Shown in pieces: positions 22,716-31,526 of a stretch of DNA of 64,000 nucleotides (position 1 is its first letter; every line of letters starts with the position of its first letter). This stretch comes from Microbacterium sp. SORGH_AS_0428 (GTDB lineage: Bacteria > Actinomycetota > Actinomycetes > Actinomycetales > Microbacteriaceae), in assembly GCF_031453615.1 (NCBI RefSeq), contig NZ_JAVIZT010000001.1, forward strand, positions 992,001-1,056,000, read 5' to 3'. The position numbers and the translations under genes are program-made. The notes under the pieces are model-generated. The model was not told the DNA's origin and made no database searches. It saw only the letters and a list, made by a program, of their open reading frames with translations.

Positions 22716-24125
22716 TCAGGGGCGAACGATGATCTCCGCCGCGGCGGCATCCGCCGGCCACACCGGGAACGCGCTGATCGCGCCGTCCGCGAGGTAGCTC
22801 ACCGAGGCCCGCACCGGGCTCGAGGTCTCGATACGGTACACCGCGCCCGGCTGGACCGGCACGGATGCGGTGTCGCCGGCCGCGACGCGGAACCGCTCCG
22901 TGTCGGTGGCGCCGCTCAGCGGCGTCAGCACGACATCGGCGGACCCGGCCGTCGAGCCTGCGACCACCAGCAGGGGCGAGGGTCCGTCCGCCACGGCGAC
23001 AACGCTCGGTCCGACGATGGGCTCGGCCGCGGTGTACCAGGCGAAGTCCGCACCGTCGGCGAAGTCGGTCGTCTGCCAGACGGCGCTGACGACGGCCGAT
23101 GTGGCCTCGACGCGCACGGTGTAGGCGCCGGCCGGCAGACCTGCGAGATCGAGTTCGGTGGGAAGGTCCGCGCCGAGCGGAACCTCCTGCGTCAGCGCGG
23201 TACGCCCCGTGTCGTCCTGCACGGTGACGGCGGCTGTCGCGTCGGCACCCGGAGAGAGCAGCCGCAGGAGCGTCGTCGCGCCGGCGGAGGCCGCATCCAC
23301 CGCGCTCTGCGGAACACGCACTCCGGGGATCACCTGCTGCGTCGCGGAACCGACGATCGCCCCGCTCTGCTCGACGCCCCCGGTCAGCAACGTCCGGGAG
23401 AGGCTGGACTGCAACGCCGCGGCGACCGGGGCTCCGGAAGCGGTGACGCGCACGACCGGCGCACCTTCGCCGACCGCCAGCGCGGCCAGCGGCACGAGAC
23501 GCTGCGTGTGGGCGTCGACGCGGAGCCCGCGCCCCGACGGCGGGGTGGAGGCACCCGTCGCGCTGTACAGCGTGAGATCGACGGTCGCGGCCACGTCCGC
23601 GGGGTTGGAGAGGAGGATGACGTCCGCCGAGCCCGTGGTGGTCGCACCGGCGACGAGCCAGGATTCGATGAGCGGCGGCTGGCACGCGGAGGCGGCGAAG
23701 CCACGAAGATCCTCCGCGGCGACCGTGCCGCTCGCGGATGCGGCGGCATCCGAACGCGTCGCGTCGACCGGCGGGGCGGCGAACACGGGGTGCCCGTCGG
23801 AGCCGACCACTTCGGGCGCACTCGGTTCCGTGGCCTGCGTCAGCGTCGCGCCGTCCGATCCCGATACGGTCGCCGTCGGTGCCGCGCTGGCGATCTGGTC
23901 GGCCTGCGTCGCATCGCGGCCGAGGGCGAGCAGAGGCCCGGCGCAGGCGAGCACCGTGTCCGCGGGCGTCGGGGTCACCCCCACGGCGAGCGGCTCGTGC
24001 GTGTGGGTGGGCCAGTTCGCGGCCACGCCGACGCCCACCGCACCGACGATGCCGACGGCGAGGGCCGTACCCACGACGAGCCGCGTGCTCGTCGCAGCCC
24101 AGCGCCACATCCGCTGCCTGGTCAT
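22716..24125 (-). CDS. DUF5719 family secreted/membrane-anchored protein
   Basis: A 469-residue protein with an N-terminal membrane anchor (about 13-35, TRLVVGTALAVGIVGAVGVGV) and a long extracytoplasmic Ala/Thr/Val-rich region built of beta-sandwich-like segments. The text SADVILLSNPADVAATVDLTLY near residue 165 is characteristic of this family. Its ATG overlaps the stop of the upstream glycosyltransferase by 4 bases. DUF5719 genes accompany this glycosyltransferase and whiB in many actinobacteria, so the protein is probably an extracytoplasmic partner of the membrane glycosyltransferase. The function is otherwise unknown. Confidence 0.8.
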   Translation of the reverse strand: MTRQRMWRWAATSTRLVVGTALAVGIVGAVGVGVAANWPTHTHEPLAVGVTPTPADTVLACAGPLLALGRDATQADQIASAAPTATVSGSDGATLTQATEPSAPEVVGSDGHPVFAAPPVDATRSDAAASASGTVAAEDLRGFAASACQPPLIESWLVAGATTTGSADVILLSNPADVAATVDLTLYSATGASTPPSGRGLRVDAHTQRLVPLAALAVGEGAPVVRVTASGAPVAAALQSSLSRTLLTGGVEQSGAIVGSATQQVIPGVRVPQSAVDAASAGATTLLRLLSPGADATAAVTVQDDTGRTALTQEVPLGADLPTELDLAGLPAGAYTVRVEATSAVVSAVWQTTDFADGADFAWYTAAEPIVGPSVVAVADGPSPLLVVAGSTAGSADVVLTPLSGATDTERFRVAAGDTASVPVQPGAVYRIETSSPVRASVSYLADGAISAFPVWPADAAAAEIIVRP

Positions 24126-26992
24126 TCCTGCTCCTCCCGCGAACGCGGACCGACGGTGCGCGGGGTGCGACGAGCCTCGCGGCGCGATGCGGCGGTGGGG
24201 AACGAGAGCAGCAGGGCGATCGCGACGACCACGAGCTGGACGGCCGTGATGACCCACCCTTGGCGCATGATCTCCGCGCTCGGCGCGGGGCGCTCCGCCA
24301 CGTCCGTCGTGACCCGCCAGAGCGTGCCCTTGGGCGTCGCGCCGACCACATCGAGGTCGTCGCGCTGATCGAGAGCCGTCTGAGCCGAGAGCCGCAACGC
24401 GCGCGCTGCGTCGCTCTCGTCCGAGGTCTCCGGAGCGACCACGATGAAGCGGATTCCCGCCGCCGCGACGCGTGCGACGACATCCTCCGAGGTCGAGGTG
24501 ACCAGATCCGCGGTGAGCCCGGCCACTTCCCGGTCCGACGCCGAGGCGACGGTGCGCGTCGCATCCAGCGTGGAGACGCCCGACAGCGTCTCGCTGCCGC
24601 CCCACACGACCTGGGCTGCGACGGAGCCGTCGGCCAGAGGTGAGAGCACGATCGTGCCGACGCTCGAGTCATCGCGCCCCTGCGCCGCGACATAGGCGGG
24701 CAGCGTGGACGGCGAACCGACCTGCAGTCCGCTCTGCCCCCGGCCCATCGCGGTGACGGAGGGAACGGCGAGAAGCACGAGGGTGCCCATGACGGCGACG
24801 GCGCCGAAGACGCGCAGCCCTCCCGCGCGTGCGGGGACACCGGAATCGAGCGTCACCGTGGCAGCCGCCACGATCCCCAGCCAGGCAAGGCTCAGGGCCG
24901 CGCCCGGCCAGAGGGCCACAGGCGTGCCGCGCGTGTCGACCGAGACGGCGAGGCCGACGGCCGCGAACGCCGTGGCGATGCCGAGAAGCGCGACCACGAG
25001 CAGCACCCCGGCGACCATCCACCGCGGGGTGAGCAGCGACAGCAGAGCGAGCACCGCGAGCGGGGCGACGAAGACGACCACCGCGGTCACGAACGGCCCG
25101 ATGGTCGTCGAGCCGAGAAGGCCCGCCCACCCGGCGAAGTCCGTGGTCGGGAACCCCGCCGCCAGCGCGAACCGCCCGGCCGCGTCGGCTCCCGCCTGCG
25201 TGCCCGCCCACACCGGGCCCGGGTCGGCGAGCAGGCCCCACACCGTACCGCCGTGCAGCTGAGCCCAGATCAGAGGCGCGAAAAGTGCGAGGGCCGGGAC
25301 GCCCGTCCAGACGATCTGACCTGCCCCGCGTCCGCCTCGCGCCACCACGACGAGCATCATCGCCAGCATCCAGACGATGATCAGAGCCGGTGCGAGCGAC
25401 GGGGCGCACGCGAGCACGCCCGCCAGCAACAGGGACGCCGCCCCTGCCGCGGCCCACGATCGATGGGCGACCGCACCGGCGTAGAACAGCCACGGCAGCA
25501 ACAGGTGCACGATCACGCCCGTGGGTCTGCCGTCCACGAGGGCCGTCCAGAACGTGGGTGCAAGCGCCCAGGCGATCGCGGCGGTGTTGCGCAGCAGCGA
25601 CCGGGACGTGAGGCGCGTCGCCGCGAACCAGCCGCCCAGTACCGCGAGCGGCAGCGCCGAGAGCCACAGCACGATGAGGACCCGCGACGGGTCTGCCGGC
25701 CAGAGCGAACCGAGCAGCGCCACGACGGCGGCGAAAGGATCGGCCGGTCCTGCCATGTCCAGTCCGGTCGCGCGGGCGCCGAATGCGGCGTCGGCCCAGA
25801 GCTGACCGAGCGTCGCCCGCAGCGGCTCGAGTGCGCCGCCGCCGAGAGCCGGCCACGCCAGGAGGGCGGGGAATGCGGCCGCGGAGACGACCAGTCCTGC
25901 CAGCACGAGCCACGCACCGCCGCCCGTGAAGAAGTGGAGTTCGCCGCGCACCGGCCGGTTCATCGCGTCGGCGTCGGCGTCCGCGTCGAAACGCTGCCGG
26001 AGCGCCGACCCCGTGATGCGCAGCAGGGAGAGCTGGGACCACGAGGCCGCCCGTGAGCGACGGATGACCCCGCGGGATGCGGCGATCGCGCCCCACCGGA
26101 AGAAGGCGACGATCGACGCGCCCCACTCGGGCAGAACTCGCGAGGGCTGCTTCGCCACCAGCAGCGCCGCCGCGCGCCAGAGCGCCAGCGGAATGAGAGA
26201 GAGCAGGTGCAGCGGCACCGCCGCGGCCGGTGCGTAGGCCAGGCGACGGTGGATCTGGGCGAGTCGGCGCGCGTAGGCGCGACGACGCCGGGCGCGCCTC
26301 GTCGGGGCCGCGGGCAGGCCGGCCACGCCGTCGCCGGCGACCGCCACCCGCGCGGTGGGCACGAGACTCACCCGGTGCCCCGCGAGGCGGGCACGCACGC
26401 CGAGATCGAGCCCCTCGTCTGCGCCGCCGAGCGCGGGGTCGACCCCGCGGAGCGTGCGCCACAGGTCGGCGCGCACGAGCACACCGCGCACATCGGCCCC
26501 GAGGACGTCCTCTTCACCGTCGTGCTGACCCTGGTCGAGTTCGTCCTGCACCATCTCGACCGCGCGGCCGAACGATGTCATCGTCACGCCGAGCGAGACG
26601 ATGCGGGCTGGGTCATCCCACTCCACCAGTTTGGGAGCGACGACGGCGACCGAGGGCGCGCGCTCGAGTCCGGCGAGCAGGCGCTGCAGGGCCTCCGGTT
26701 CGGGCGCGGTGTCCTGGGCGAGGAGCCACACGAACTCGCCGCTGATCCGCACGGAGGCGAGGCGCACCGCATCGGCGAACGACGTCGAGGCGCCGGCGGT
26801 GATCACGCCCTCGGCGCCGGATGCGGTGACCAGCTGCGTGAGGTGGGAGTCCCCGCCGCAGAGCACGATCGTGAGCGCGTCGACCTGGCGGGTCTGGGCG
26901 GCGAGGGCTGACAGAGTGCGCTCGAGATGCGCCGCTGCTGCCGTACGCCCTTCAGGGCGCACGACGAGGAGAGCGTGGACACGGGCCGACAT
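24122..26992 (-). CDS. Large membrane glycosyltransferase (GT2 domain plus multi-TM region)
   Basis: A 956-residue fusion. Residues 1-250 form a GT-A fold of family 2: VHALLVVRPEGRTA, WLLAQDTAPEP in place of the classic DxD, and GGADEGLDLGVRARLAGH, which resembles the acceptor-site acidic motif. Residues from about 290 to the end hold many membrane helices with large loops, resembling GT-C or flippase-like regions. The variant DxD may mean an altered metal site. The gene is translationally coupled to the DUF5719 gene and lies 74 bases downstream of whiB on the same strand, as in streptomycetes and mycobacteria. It probably transfers a sugar to a lipid carrier or wall polymer; donor and acceptor are unknown. 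Confidence 0.82.
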   Translation of the reverse strand: MSARVHALLVVRPEGRTAAAAHLERTLSALAAQTRQVDALTIVLCGGDSHLTQLVTASGAEGVITAGASTSFADAVRLASVRISGEFVWLLAQDTAPEPEALQRLLAGLERAPSVAVVAPKLVEWDDPARIVSLGVTMTSFGRAVEMVQDELDQGQHDGEEDVLGADVRGVLVRADLWRTLRGVDPALGGADEGLDLGVRARLAGHRVSLVPTARVAVAGDGVAGLPAAPTRRARRRRAYARRLAQIHRRLAYAPAAAVPLHLLSLIPLALWRAAALLVAKQPSRVLPEWGASIVAFFRWGAIAASRGVIRRSRAASWSQLSLLRITGSALRQRFDADADADAMNRPVRGELHFFTGGGAWLVLAGLVVSAAAFPALLAWPALGGGALEPLRATLGQLWADAAFGARATGLDMAGPADPFAAVVALLGSLWPADPSRVLIVLWLSALPLAVLGGWFAATRLTSRSLLRNTAAIAWALAPTFWTALVDGRPTGVIVHLLLPWLFYAGAVAHRSWAAAGAASLLLAGVLACAPSLAPALIIVWMLAMMLVVVARGGRGAGQIVWTGVPALALFAPLIWAQLHGGTVWGLLADPGPVWAGTQAGADAAGRFALAAGFPTTDFAGWAGLLGSTTIGPFVTAVVVFVAPLAVLALLSLLTPRWMVAGVLLVVALLGIATAFAAVGLAVSVDTRGTPVALWPGAALSLAWLGIVAAATVTLDSGVPARAGGLRVFGAVAVMGTLVLLAVPSVTAMGRGQSGLQVGSPSTLPAYVAAQGRDDSSVGTIVLSPLADGSVAAQVVWGGSETLSGVSTLDATRTVASASDREVAGLTADLVTSTSEDVVARVAAAGIRFIVVAPETSDESDAARALRLSAQTALDQRDDLDVVGATPKGTLWRVTTDVAERPAPSAEIMRQGWVITAVQLVVVAIALLLSFPTAASRREARRTPRTVGPRSREEQE

Positions 26993-27066
26993 GACTGAGT
27001 CAGCCTAAGCACGAGTTCGCGACACGCGAGGTGCACGCGCCGCAATCGGTGATCTCGATAGGGCGT

Positions 27067-27393
27067 TCAGCTCACACGACGCTTGAGTTTGCGGCGCTCG
27101 CGCTCGCTGAGCCCGCCCCAGATCCCGAAACGCTCGTCGTTGCGCAGCGCGTACTCCAGGCATTCGTCGCGGACGTCGCAGGTCGTGCAGATGCGCTTCG
27201 CATCGCGGGTGGAGCCGCCCTTCTCGGGGAAGAACGCCTCCGGATCGGTCTGTGCGCACAGCGCATCCGTCTGCCACGACAGCGGATTGTCGTCCTCCAC
27301 CGGGGCTTCGCGACGGACACCGGGGACGCCGAGGAAGACCGGATCGACGTGCCAGTTGTCGGGAACGCCTGAGCGGTACGGTGCGCTCGCCAT
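27067..27393 (-). CDS. WhiB family iron-sulfur regulator (WhiB2/WhmD-like)
   Basis: A 108-residue Wbl protein. The four cluster-binding cysteines are C46, C69, C72 and C78 (the last three in ICTTCDVRDEC). The GIWGG turn at 90-94 and the basic tail ERERRKLKRR are the DNA/sigma-contact elements. Such proteins bind a [4Fe-4S] cluster and the principal sigma factor. Synteny with a metallopeptidase-fold gene, DUF3499, a large glycosyltransferase and manA points to the WhiB2/WhmD branch, which controls septation and division genes. The start at 27393 is supported by GGGGAG 8 bases upstream, and a convincing -35/-10 promoter lies 50-80 bases upstream. The 5' untranslated region is about 45 bases. 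Confidence 0.93.
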   Translation of the reverse strand: MASAPYRSGVPDNWHVDPVFLGVPGVRREAPVEDDNPLSWQTDALCAQTDPEAFFPEKGGSTRDAKRICTTCDVRDECLEYALRNDERFGIWGGLSERERRKLKRRVS

Positions 27394-27444
27394 GTGCTCT
27401 CCCCACGATCTCGAAACCACGCCCCGCGGTGGGCGGGTGCCTAA

Positions 27445-27473
27445 ATTACACAGGTGTGATTCGAGGAAAGCAA
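27445..27473 (-). promoter_or_regulatory. Candidate whiB promoter
   Basis: On the minus strand, TTGCTT (27468-27473) and TGTAAT (27445-27450) are separated by exactly 17 bases. The 170-base gap between manA and whiB is otherwise featureless apart from A/T-rich patches. Confidence 0.55.
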
Positions 27474-27563
27474 GTCGCGGATCGTAAACCCTCAACCCAC
27501 GCTTTAATCTTCACGACGCGCCGACGGCGTGTCGATGGAGCGGATTCGTTACGACGCGGCCGT

Positions 27564-28727
27564 TCAGCGTCCGGGCATCGCGAGGAACAGCTCTCCCGCA
27601 CCGGTGATCTCGAGGTGCTGCTCGTCGGGCGTGGCGAACGCCGCGGCGCCGGGTGCGAGCTGCACCCGCGCATCCGCTGCCGACACGATCGGCGCGCCGG
27701 CGGTCGCCACGGCGATGGCGGGCCCGCGAAGGCGCACACGACGCACCTCGCCCTCTTCCACCGTCACCCGCAGCAGCTCGAAGTCGGGGATCCCGGGAGC
27801 GAACACGTCGACGCCCGGCTCCCCCACGATCGCGGGCAGCCTCGGCGCTTCTCCGGGCGTCGTGTCGAGGATGCGCAACAGCTCGTCCACGTCGATGTGC
27901 TTGGGAGTGAGGCCCCCGCGCAGCACGTTGTCGCTGGCGGCCATGATCTCGACGCCGAGGCCGGAGAGGTAGGCGTGCAGCACACCGGCCGGCACGAAGA
28001 TCGCCTCGCCTCGCGCCAGCACCACGTGGTTCATGAGCAGCGCCACCACCACACCGGGATCGGACGGGTAGGCGTCCGCGATACGGGCCAGCGCGACGAA
28101 GTGGTCGGTGGGCGTCGTCGCAGCAGCCTCTCGCACGGCGTCGATCACCCCGTCGACGGCACTCTGCGCCTGACCGGAGAGCAGCCAGCCGAGGACGTCG
28201 CGCAGCGTGGCGGCCTCGTCGTGGCCGTCGAGCGCCCGGGCGAGAGCCGTCACGCCTTCGTTCGGAGGAAGAACGGCCAGGATCTCCCGCGTCGCGGCCA
28301 GGGGCCGCAGTCCGGCGAGCGCCTCGAAACGGTTGCTGACGGCGACGATCACCTCGGGCTTGTGGTTGTCGTCCTTGTAGGTGCGGTGCGCCGCGTCCCG
28401 GGGGACGCCGGCCGACTCCTCCCGCGCGAAGCCGTCGACGGCCTGGGCTCGCGAGGGGTGCACCTGGATCGACAGCGGCGAGCCGGCGGCGAGCAGCTTG
28501 AGCAGATACGGCAGTCGTGCCGCCGGGCCCGCATCCGCGTCCTGCGCATCGAGCCAGGCGTCCAGGGTCATCCCGAGGGACGGGAGCAGGGCGGGCGATC
28601 CGGGATGGTCACCGAACCACACCTCCGCTTCAGGGGCGCCGGAGGGCTCACGACCCTGTAGGTCGGCGATGAGATGGGAGGAGCCCCACGAGTAGTCACG
28701 GGGGACGTTGGTCAGCTCGGCCAGCAC
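27564..28727 (-). CDS. manA: Mannose-6-phosphate isomerase, class I
   Basis: A 387-residue type I phosphomannose isomerase that interconverts fructose-6-phosphate and mannose-6-phosphate, supplying mannose for polyprenol-phosphate-mannose and wall glycans. Typical features are the N-terminal NVPRDYSWGS, APEAEVWFGDHP, LLAAGSPLSIQVHP (zinc-binding Gln/His), DNHKPEVIVAV (zinc-binding His/Glu) and the C-terminal half with HAYLSGLGVEIMAASDNVLRGG, which carries the catalytic Arg region. A GTG start follows a TAGGCT -10 box by 6 bases. It precedes whiB on the same strand, as in related actinobacteria, but the usual phosphomannomutase gene is not in this neighbourhood. Confidence 0.96.
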   Translation of the reverse strand: MLAELTNVPRDYSWGSSHLIADLQGREPSGAPEAEVWFGDHPGSPALLPSLGMTLDAWLDAQDADAGPAARLPYLLKLLAAGSPLSIQVHPSRAQAVDGFAREESAGVPRDAAHRTYKDDNHKPEVIVAVSNRFEALAGLRPLAATREILAVLPPNEGVTALARALDGHDEAATLRDVLGWLLSGQAQSAVDGVIDAVREAAATTPTDHFVALARIADAYPSDPGVVVALLMNHVVLARGEAIFVPAGVLHAYLSGLGVEIMAASDNVLRGGLTPKHIDVDELLRILDTTPGEAPRLPAIVGEPGVDVFAPGIPDFELLRVTVEEGEVRRVRLRGPAIAVATAGAPIVSAADARVQLAPGAAAFATPDEQHLEITGAGELFLAMPGR

Positions 28728-28733
28728 ACCCCT

Positions 28734-28739
28734 AGCCTA
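28734..28739 (-). promoter_or_regulatory. -10 box of manA (leaderless type)
   Basis: TAGGCT on the minus strand, 6 bases before the GTG at 28727. It lies in a 41-base divergent promoter region shared with the first O-antigen ligase gene. Confidence 0.5.
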
Positions 28740-28751
28740 GAAGGGTCCCGG

Positions 28752-28759
28752 GATAATCT
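28752..28759 (+). promoter_or_regulatory. -10 region of the first O-antigen ligase gene
   Basis: GATAATCT contains GATAAT (28752-28757) and TAATCT (28754-28759), ending 9-11 bases before the ATG at 28769. The untranslated leader would be only a few bases. Confidence 0.45.
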
Positions 28760-28768
28760 GGGGGCATC

Positions 28769-30178
28769 ATGGCCGTCCGAACCCAACATCCGGCAGGTCC
28801 CGCGCCGGCACCGCCGCTGCGCGAGCGCACCGGGCACCTGCTGCTGCGCGCGTGGTGTGTCTTCGTCGTCTTCCAGGCGATCGCGGGCACCGCGTGGACG
28901 CTGGCCTTCGGGGTCGCCGTCTCGACCGTGATCGTGGTCGCCTCCGCGATCGTCTCCCTCGTCGTGTGGCTCCTGGTCCGACCGCCCGTCGACACACGCC
29001 GGCTGCCGTGGTTCGTCCTCGCGTACGGCATCTGGGCGACCGCCTCGCTGATCTGGTCGGCGTGGCCTGCGACCACCGGCACCACGCTCGCGCTGTGGCT
29101 GATCACCACGGGCCAGGGCCTGTTCGTGGCGGCGATGCTCACCTGGCGCGAGATCGTCGCCGCCGTCTCGGCTGCGCTGAAGTGGTCGCTGGGTCTGTCG
29201 CTCGCCTTCGAGCTCGTCGTGTCGCTGTTCGTGCGGCGTCCCGTCCTGCCCGGCTGGGTGCTTCCGGAACGGGGCGTGAAGTACGACCCGATCGTCTACT
29301 GGTCCCGCAACAACCTCTTCGATCTCGACGGGCGCATCCAGGGCATCCAGGGCAACGCCAACCTCCTCGCGGTCGTCGCGCTTGTCGGACTGATCGTCTT
29401 CTGCATCCGGTGGGCGGCGCACGCCGAGCGGCGGGGCTCCGCGATCGTCTGGATCTCGATCGCGGCGCTGCTGTTCGTCCACGCCGGCTCCGCGACCGCC
29501 TACCTCTCGGCAGCGGCCGTCGTCGTCGTGCTCGTGACGGTGCTGCTCATGCGAACGGTCACGAAACCGGGCGGACGCACGGTGTACTACGCGGCCTACG
29601 CCGGCGTGGCTCTCGCCGGCGCGGCGGTCCTCTTCTTCGCGCGCGACACGCTCTTCGCGACTCTCGGCCGGTCGGCGGATCTGACGGGACGGGAGGGCAT
29701 CTGGGAGCAGGTGCTGGCGAGAGCCGTCGAGCACCCCGTGATCGGTTGGGGTTTCGCCTCGCCGTGGCTGCCCTGGGACAGCCACTTCGACGGCTGGATC
29801 GTCGACCACGGCGAGACTGTCATGCAGGCGCACAACATGTGGATCGACGTCTTCCTGCAACTCGGCGTGATCGGTGTGCTCCTGATGGCGGGCGTCTACG
29901 CGACCTTCATCTGGCGCGCCTGGTTCTTCGCGATCGACCGCCCCCGATGGGATCTGCGCGATGACCGCCCGTACTCGCCGCTGACGCTGCTGCCCACGCT
30001 CGTCGCCACCGTTCTGCTCGTGCAGGGCCTCGCCGAGTCCGGCCCGCTGGTGGTGTGGGGCTGGATGCTCGTCGTGCTGCTCGGGCTCAAGGTGCGCCAG
30101 TCGCCGCTGCTGGGAGTCGGTCCGGCGGAGACGTCGTGGCGCATCGAGCGCGGCGACCCCGTGTCGGATCAGGGATGA
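28769..30178 (+). CDS. O-antigen ligase/polymerase family membrane protein (first of two)
   Basis: A 469-residue polytopic protein with about 10-12 membrane helices and the Wzy_C/O-antigen ligase region. A large extracytoplasmic loop contains GRSADLTGREGIWEQVLARAVEHPVIGWGF and, later, HNMWIDVFLQLGVIGVLL, the pattern of WaaL/Wzy-type proteins. These enzymes join or polymerise polyprenyl-linked glycans on the outer face of the membrane. In a Gram-positive cell it probably polymerises or transfers repeat units of a wall polysaccharide. Its stop overlaps the start of a second, related gene (ATGA), so the two are translationally coupled. Confidence 0.85.
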   Translation: MAVRTQHPAGPAPAPPLRERTGHLLLRAWCVFVVFQAIAGTAWTLAFGVAVSTVIVVASAIVSLVVWLLVRPPVDTRRLPWFVLAYGIWATASLIWSAWPATTGTTLALWLITTGQGLFVAAMLTWREIVAAVSAALKWSLGLSLAFELVVSLFVRRPVLPGWVLPERGVKYDPIVYWSRNNLFDLDGRIQGIQGNANLLAVVALVGLIVFCIRWAAHAERRGSAIVWISIAALLFVHAGSATAYLSAAAVVVVLVTVLLMRTVTKPGGRTVYYAAYAGVALAGAAVLFFARDTLFATLGRSADLTGREGIWEQVLARAVEHPVIGWGFASPWLPWDSHFDGWIVDHGETVMQAHNMWIDVFLQLGVIGVLLMAGVYATFIWRAWFFAIDRPRWDLRDDRPYSPLTLLPTLVATVLLVQGLAESGPLVVWGWMLVVLLGLKVRQSPLLGVGPAETSWRIERGDPVSDQG

Positions 30179-31482
30179 TCGCCGCCTCCGCCTCCGGTGT
30201 GGGCGAACTGCTGCGCTCGCCCCGGATGGCGCGCGCGTTCACCCTCGTCGTGTTCGGCACGACCTTCGGCGCCTTCGCGATCGAACGCCTCATGGGCCGG
30301 GTGACCTACGTGACGATGGTCGCGGGACTGTGCGCCCTCGCCGTCGCCATGCTCGTGGCGCGCCGCGGGGAGCTGTCGCCGCTGCGACTGGCATCCGCAA
30401 CGCTCGCGCTCTTTCTCGGGTGGACGTTGGTGAGCGTCTTCTGGTCGACCGATCAGCCGAAGTCGCTCATCGGCTGGGTGGCACTGGCGGCACTGTCGCT
30501 GCTGGGCGTCACGATCGCCCACGTGCGCGACACCCTGCAGACCGCTCGCGCGCTCGGAGATGTCATGCGGTGGCTGCTCGCGGTCTCCCTGGGCGTCGAG
30601 ATCCTCTTCGGCATCCTCATCGACATGCCGTTCCCGCTGTTGGGGGTGCAGGGTCTCATCGCAGAACTGGGACCCGTGCAGGGGATCTTCGGCACACGCA
30701 ACGCGCTCGGCTTCGTGGCACTGCTCGCACTGATCACCTTCCTGGTCGAGTGGCGTACCCAGTCCGTGCGCCCCGGGCTCGCCGTCTTCTCGGTGCTGCT
30801 GGCGGGCGGGATGGCCGTCCTGAGCGACTCACCGACCGTGATCGTGATCGCCCTCATCGTGGGCCTGGCGACTCTGACGCTCATGGTGGTGCGCCACACC
30901 CGAGCCGAGTCGAGGCCCATGCTGCAGGCGACGCTCGCCGGGATCGTGGTGGTCGCCCTGGCGGTCGCCTACGCGGCCCGCGGCCCGATCATCGCCATGC
31001 TCGGCGCCGGCAGCGACTTCTCGACCCGCGCCGATCTGTGGAACACGATCCTGGACTACGTCCGCTACCACCCCGTGCAGGGATGGGGTTGGTACGGCAC
31101 GTGGTCCACGACCGAGTTCCCGTTCCTCTCCATCAACGTGAACCTCGGCGCGCGCCACGCATCCGCGCTCAACGCGTATTTCGACATCCTCCTGCAGGTC
31201 GGATGGTTCGGCCTGCTGCTGTTCGCGGGGTTCTGCGCCATCGCGCTCGTGCGGTCATGGCTCGAGGCCAGCAACCGGCGCGCCGTGGTCTACACCTGGA
31301 CGCCCCTCATCCTCACCGCGCTGCTCGTCGATTCGGTGTTCGAGAGCTTCACGCTGTTCGGATACGGATGGCTGCTTCTGGTGGTGTGCGCCAGCCGGGC
31401 CGGGCAGTCGCGCTCGTGGCGGGACCGCCTCGACGGCGGCGATCACCTCGCGCCCGTCCTGCCGGAGGCGCCCGCGCGCTGA
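30175..31482 (+). CDS. O-antigen ligase/polymerase family membrane protein (second of two)
   Basis: A 435-residue paralogue of the preceding protein with about 11 membrane helices. The conserved loop reads SDFSTRADLWNTILDYVRYHPVQGWGWYG, followed by HASALNAYFDILLQVGWFGLLL. The start at 30175 overlaps the previous stop by 4 bases. Two adjacent ligase-type proteins could act as a polymerase plus a ligase, or serve two polymers; the sequence alone does not separate these roles. Confidence 0.85.
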   Translation: MIAASASGVGELLRSPRMARAFTLVVFGTTFGAFAIERLMGRVTYVTMVAGLCALAVAMLVARRGELSPLRLASATLALFLGWTLVSVFWSTDQPKSLIGWVALAALSLLGVTIAHVRDTLQTARALGDVMRWLLAVSLGVEILFGILIDMPFPLLGVQGLIAELGPVQGIFGTRNALGFVALLALITFLVEWRTQSVRPGLAVFSVLLAGGMAVLSDSPTVIVIALIVGLATLTLMVVRHTRAESRPMLQATLAGIVVVALAVAYAARGPIIAMLGAGSDFSTRADLWNTILDYVRYHPVQGWGWYGTWSTTEFPFLSINVNLGARHASALNAYFDILLQVGWFGLLLFAGFCAIALVRSWLEASNRRAVVYTWTPLILTALLVDSVFESFTLFGYGWLLLVVCASRAGQSRSWRDRLDGGDHLAPVLPEAPAR

Positions 31483-31511
31483 GCGTCCAGTCCGTTCCGA
31501 GACGCTCGGGG

Positions 31512-31517
31512 TAGTAT
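31512..31517 (+). promoter_or_regulatory. -10 box of the glfT1-like gene
   Basis: TAGTAT, 9 bases before the ATG at 31527, implying a leader of only 2-3 bases. Confidence 0.45.
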
Positions 31518-31526
31518 CGGGTCGCT

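Noticed and set aside
27017..27029. TCGCG-ACA-CGCGA hairpin between whiB and the glycosyltransferase gene
   Set aside because: A 5-bp stem in GC-rich DNA is too short to support as a terminator.
31481..31507. GAGCGTC/GACGCTC inverted repeat after the second O-antigen ligase gene
   Set aside because: The stem is only 7 bp with a 13-base loop and lies directly before a likely promoter; too weak to call a terminator.
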